A stretch of 64,000 nucleotides of DNA from Nitrososphaerota archaeon (GTDB lineage: Archaea > Thermoproteota > Nitrososphaeria > Conexivisphaerales > DTJL01), in contig JAJPJS010000002.1 in NCBI GenBank assembly GCA_021324115.1, positions 28,613-92,612 of the forward strand, in the 5' to 3' direction. The notes beneath the pieces are model-generated. The model did not search any database, was not told where the DNA came from, and saw only the letters and a program-made list of their open reading frames with translations. How positions within the stretch are numbered: position 1 is the stretch's first letter; every line of letters starts with the position of its first letter. Shown one piece after another: positions 60,624 through 64,000 of the stretch. The position numbers were made by a program, and so were the translations under genes.

Positions 60624-60741
60624 ATTGATCTTACAGGTTAAGCTGCGCTAAGTAATTTATAATTTACATTTATAATCACAAAAACTCAATTCGGCGTTAG
60701 GCGTCAAAATCCTAAATACAGCCTTGCCTCTATCAATTCCG

Positions 60742-60894
60742 ATGAACGTCGAGTGGCACAAGGCTCATCGCATGCCAAAGAAACCGACGATAGATGAAAG
60801 GATCAAGTGGCACGTTGAACACGCCGCACAGTGTGGCTGTAGGCCGATTCCGGCTTCCATACTGTCTCGGATGAAGAAATCATCCCGAGCATGA
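60742..60894 (+). CDS. Small conserved WHKAHRMP protein (missed by the ORF track)
   Basis: 50 residues from ATG 60742 to TGA 60892-60894: MNVEWHKAHRMPKKPTIDER, then IKWHVEHAAQCGCRPIP and a basic end. The EWHKAHRMPKNPT...RI.WH.EHA..CGCRP pattern is, as I recall it, a conserved tiny archaeal protein. Many His/Cys (WH, WHVEH, CGC) suggest metal binding. Function unknown. Its TGA is 20 bp from the end of the response-regulator gene on the other strand. Confidence 0.7.
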   Translation: MNVEWHKAHRMPKKPTIDERIKWHVEHAAQCGCRPIPASILSRMKKSSRA

Positions 60895-60913
60895 CCGGTT
60901 ATCCGATACTAGA

Positions 60914-61381
60914 CTACTGGCTCTTCTTTTCTTCGAGGTTCTGCTCAAACGATTTGGCACGAGCTTCTACATACTCTTTGACCTTGTTCTCCGAGTATTC
61001 TCTTTCCTCTTTCTGTTTCTCGAGTTGTTCATTTATCTTCATAAGCAGATTGTCAACGTCGAAGGGTTTGATCACGTATGCATCGGCTCCGAAGTTAACC
61101 GCCTGTACGGCGTTGTTAAGCGTTGGATACCCAGTCACGATTATCTTTCTCATCTTCGGAACCGTATCCTGAATCTTTCTAAGCAGATCCACGCCTTCAA
61201 TATCAGGAAGCTTGATATCAACAAGAACTACATTAAAGAAATTCTTTCTAGTCTTGGCTATAGCCTCCTTCCCATTCTTCGCGGTATCTACATCAAAATC
61301 CTTCTTTTTGAGTACGGCAGCTAATGAAGCTCTTATCCCCTCATCATCGTCTACAATTAATATCCTGATTTTTTCAGCCAA
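60914..61381 (-). CDS. Response regulator receiver domain protein
   Basis: 155 residues: CheY-like receiver (ILIVDDDEGIRASLAAVLKKKDFDVDTAKNGKEA, phospho-acceptor Asp in VVLVDIKLPDIEGVDLLRKI near residue 56, Thr in IIVTGYPT, Lys in VIKPFDVDNL) followed by a charged coiled coil (EQLEKQKEEREYSENKVKEYVEARAKSFEQ, about 118-150). No DNA-binding output domain, so it probably acts through protein interaction. No histidine kinase is adjacent. Confidence 0.92.
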   Translation of the reverse strand: MAEKIRILIVDDDEGIRASLAAVLKKKDFDVDTAKNGKEAIAKTRKNFFNVVLVDIKLPDIEGVDLLRKIQDTVPKMRKIIVTGYPTLNNAVQAVNFGADAYVIKPFDVDNLLMKINEQLEKQKEEREYSENKVKEYVEARAKSFEQNLEEKKSQ

Positions 61382-61533
61382 ACAGTATCTGATTTACATC
61401 CAGAACACGTGTTTAATAATAATTACGCCCGAACTCTCATTTGGGACTAATGCGTCATATGGCAGAGCTACACTATTCCACCACGCGAAAGGTGGAAAGG
61501 TCTAAATGGAAGGACGTATTCATCGAAAATAAT

Positions 61534-61764
61534 ATGGTAAATACTTCAATGGTACTGAAGATTATAGGCATTCTACTGATCATCGGTTCGTTAGCCCTCA
61601 TAGCAATAGACTTGAGTGGGATGGGTGATACTTCAGGCTTGGACTATAAGGACGTAGGCATCTTGGTAGTCGGTGTGATAATTTTGATTTTGGGTTTCGT
61701 CGTCAAACCCAAATCTTCAATTCCGCCTCCATCATCCTCTACTCAGGCAGCTCCATCCAATTAG
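61534..61764 (+). CDS. Small two-helix membrane protein
   Basis: About 76 residues if started at ATG 61534 (MVNTSMVLKIIGILLIIGSLALIAIDL), with two transmembrane helices (about 7-25 and 43-61) and a Pro/Ser-rich tail (KPKSSIPPPSSSTQAAPSN). The track start at 61441 adds a poorly fitting charged N-terminus. Function unknown. Confidence 0.55.
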   Translation: MVNTSMVLKIIGILLIIGSLALIAIDLSGMGDTSGLDYKDVGILVVGVIILILGFVVKPKSSIPPPSSSTQAAPSN

Positions 61765-62257
61765 AATCAACTGCATAAAGTACAACTTTATTTCTGCTTT
61801 AAATTCCTTCGATTAGTATTCGACCTCAGGAACTCCCGAGTGCTATAAGGCTTATGAAAAGACATTCCAAGGTCATGATCACTAAATATTCAATCAAGTT
61901 CTCCTGAAGCACGGGAGACCACATTTTCCTTCGTAATTTGACTTCATTCTTGAGCCCAACATTCACGGCAAGCCGGCAGGAAGCATAAACAGAGCTTGAC
62001 TTTGGTAAATCAACTACAATTTTTCGAAGAACATCTCCCTTAGATGTTGCTTTTGCTTATGCTATGCTATAAGACTTCATACTCCCGTCCACGAGCCTGA
62101 GCTCCTTCACCTCCATTATACTTGCCGAAGCTCTCTCAGACAGCCAGAACGCTATAGGTAATGCTTCATCTCTGTCCAAGATGCAAGCCTGACCAACACT
62201 AATAATTCCACCTTAACTTTGTTATCATAATTGAAGATTCAGATGGAATTGACCTAG
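61765..62257. other. Gene-poor region, decayed sequence
   Basis: About 490 bp with no intact gene. Minus-strand frames around 61900-62200 show short protein-like stretches (e.g. VDLPKSSSVYASCRLAVNVG) interrupted by stops, which may be an old pseudogene I cannot identify. Confidence 0.35.
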
Positions 62258-62605
62258 TCCATCAAAAGATCAATCTATACCTTCCAGGGTCAAGCTTCTG
62301 GTATTACACTAAAGTCACTATACCTCGAAGTTGACTTTGCCTCTGGTACGATTTCGTGCGATGTAAAGATTCAGGCTTCTATGCTCTCGGGGCAGGTTGC
62401 ATCAGTTCGCCGATGGCAAGCAGGAATGCTTCAGGTGATAATCAACCTTCAGCTAATCGGTGAGATTATAAACTCTAACAACTTTAATGGTCAAGTGTCT
62501 CCTATGACTTTATTTGGAGCGAACATGGGTAATACGTTGGCCAACCAAGGGTCGGGCTCCCTTTCTACTTTTGTCGCTATAGGTTCGATATCATTGGGAT
62601 TGTGA
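62258..62605 (+). pseudogene. C-terminal fragment of an unknown protein lacking a start
   Basis: Open frame from just after TAG 62255 to TGA 62603-62605 (about 115 residues): TFQGQASGITLKSLYLEVDF, then SCDVKIQASMLSGQVAS and NGQVSPMTLFGANMGNTLANQGSGSLSTF, a Gly/Ser/Asn-rich beta-type sequence. The tracked ATG (62381) is internal to this frame. No start or signal peptide is found upstream, so it is probably a truncated surface protein gene. Confidence 0.35.
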
Positions 62606-62702
62606 AACAGATAAACCATAAAACGATTTCAAAAATTATTGTATATGTTGTATTATCTAAGCGAATAAATTTATAAAAATATCTCGTTCGTCATCCTTTG
62701 AA

Positions 62703-63206
62703 TTATGTAACTCGAACGATTGCATCGCTGAACGTAATAGGTACCTTATCGCAGGTCCCAGATAAAGTACTTGAACCAGGAGTCACGCTGAGAGTGCATG
62801 ACATATCGCCATCTGTCGAGGTGAAGGTAACTTGGAATGGTGCAGTTGTTGTATCAGAGGTTCCTCTTATAGCCGTGGCGTCATAGACTCCTGCACCCGT
62901 TACAAGATTAACCTCTTCAACGTAGATCGAACCTGCACAGTCGGGGCCGTAAGAGTTTCCACCGCCAGTTGTGCTTTGACACCAAACCCAGAACCCACCA
63001 ATTATGTACAATGTACTCCCACTTGTTATAGGAGGAGTTCCAACTAATTCAGAGGATATGCAACCGTTAGGGACATGGGAACCGGGTGGAGGCGTTGAGC
63101 AGGATAGGATTATCTGGGTCTGGCTAGCTGCCACAGCAGAAGGACCGACCAGTAGAATCGGAAGGATGACAACTATCAGTATAAGAAATAGGGCTGATTT
63201 TTGCAT
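62703..63206 (-). CDS. Secreted protein of unknown function
   Basis: 167 residues with a clear signal peptide (KSALFLILIVVILPILLVGPSAVAAS, cleavage near residue 27), then a Ser/Thr/Gly-rich beta domain with seven cysteines (e.g. LSCSTPPPG, GCISSELVG, VWCQSTTGGG, MSCTLSVTPGSS, GTCDKVPI), likely disulfide-bonded. Released to the cell exterior. No family recognised. Monocistronic and the last protein gene before the rRNA. Confidence 0.65.
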   Translation of the reverse strand: MQKSALFLILIVVILPILLVGPSAVAASQTQIILSCSTPPPGSHVPNGCISSELVGTPPITSGSTLYIIGGFWVWCQSTTGGGNSYGPDCAGSIYVEEVNLVTGAGVYDATAIRGTSDTTTAPFQVTFTSTDGDMSCTLSVTPGSSTLSGTCDKVPITFSDAIVRVT

Positions 63207-63437
63207 CAGTTTTATTTATCATTTGTTAAGTATATAACACTGATGAAGCCACACTTCACAAAGGTGTATACAAAATCTACGTTCCAGGAACATCAGTTTG
63301 ATTTTAGTAGTTAGTTTTCGCTTATTAGTTGCTTGGTCTCATTTGTAAAAAACATCAAGCAAGTATGTCACATCGTAATAGCATTCTATCATCACGCCAT
63401 CCTGTACATTTGTTTGGGGTAGCTTGTAAGGCAAGGC

Positions 63438-63445
63438 TTATATCC
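63438..63445 (+). promoter_or_regulatory. Probable rRNA promoter TATA box
   Basis: TTATATCC in the context AGGCTTATATCC, followed about 10 bp later by a strong hairpin (CCACCACCAGCGGTGGTG) and a GC-rich leader of about 170 bp up to the 16S start. Position and the sharp rise in GC support an rRNA promoter and leader. Confidence 0.5.
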
Positions 63446-63638
63446 ACCACCAGCGGTGGTGTTTGTTTGCACGCTTTATTGGCGGCATCGGTGCCAAGGC
63501 GGGTCTCGCCCGACTATGAAGCATCGACCTCCTGGTGTGCAAACATCATGAGGGTTCAACCCGTCACCGGATTGAATCTGATTACATGGGCTGTTTGCTA
63601 CCTCGCATAAGCCGATAGTGCTGTACTCCCGATAATTG

Positions 63639-64000
<362 letters not shown>

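Overview
The window is archaeal and most likely from a Thaumarchaeota/Nitrososphaeria lineage. The evidence is the 5' end of a 16S rRNA gene at the right edge, archaeal/eukaryote-type ribosomal proteins (L12/P1, P0, L31e, L39e, S19e), Spt5, Elf1, aRF1, aIF6, Nep1, RNase P protein 4, PCNA, Cdc6/Orc1, both subunits of family D DNA polymerase, Sec61-beta, GGGP synthase and a thaumarchaeal style of gene set. TTG and GTG starts are frequent. No ammonia-oxidation genes are seen in this piece; it carries a NAD(P) transhydrogenase instead.

Layout. 0-2.9 kb: end of a pntAA-pntAB-pntB operon, PCNA, small membrane protein. 3-7.7 kb: flavin/F420 monooxygenase, archaeal asparagine synthetase A divergent from an Lrp/AsnC regulator, cyclic 2,3-diphosphoglycerate synthetase, dCTPase-like enzyme. 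7.8-16.7 kb: translation/secretion blocks (L12 alone; SecE-Spt5-L11-L1-P0; Rnp4-S19e-PDCD5-L39e-L31e-aIF6-prefoldin-FtsY), argF, Nep1. 16.8-21.2 kb: tRNA-Gly followed by a decayed integrated element with a broken tyrosine integrase, degenerate secreted proteins and an 11-bp direct repeat of the tRNA 3' end at its far side. 21.2-36.5 kb: housekeeping genes (icd, prs, topoisomerase IA, ValRS, aRF1, UMP kinase, Rieske, Dps-like ferritin). 37-54 kb: a replication neighbourhood: DP1, Cdc6/Orc1, an apparent origin with three ORB-like boxes, winged-helix proteins, Elf1, GGGPS, DP2, GlyA, Sec61-beta, DUF2070, RPA, Lhr helicase. 54-64 kb: CBS protein, tRNAs, O6-alkylguanine transferase-like protein, two MFS transporters, response regulator, secreted proteins, 16S rRNA.

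Two things stand out. First, intron splicing. Seven of the eight tRNA genes carry bulge-helix-bulge (BHB) introns, ten placed with confidence plus one putative, and several are at non-canonical positions (D-loop, 30/31, variable loop). A 29-nt out-of-frame segment inside the serine hydroxymethyltransferase gene glyA also folds as a textbook BHB (4-bp central helix, 3-nt bulges on opposite strands). Cutting it at the standard positions restores the conserved GNRYAE-GWPGE sequence exactly, so this looks like a protein-coding gene that needs archaeal mRNA splicing. Second, the replicative polymerase. Both PolD subunits are full-length but have lost their catalytic residues: DP2 has NCRGRSD where the family has NCDGDED, and DP1 has lost most phosphoesterase metal ligands. 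They sit around the putative origin, which suggests PolD here is a structural or regulatory replisome component, or that an active copy lies elsewhere.
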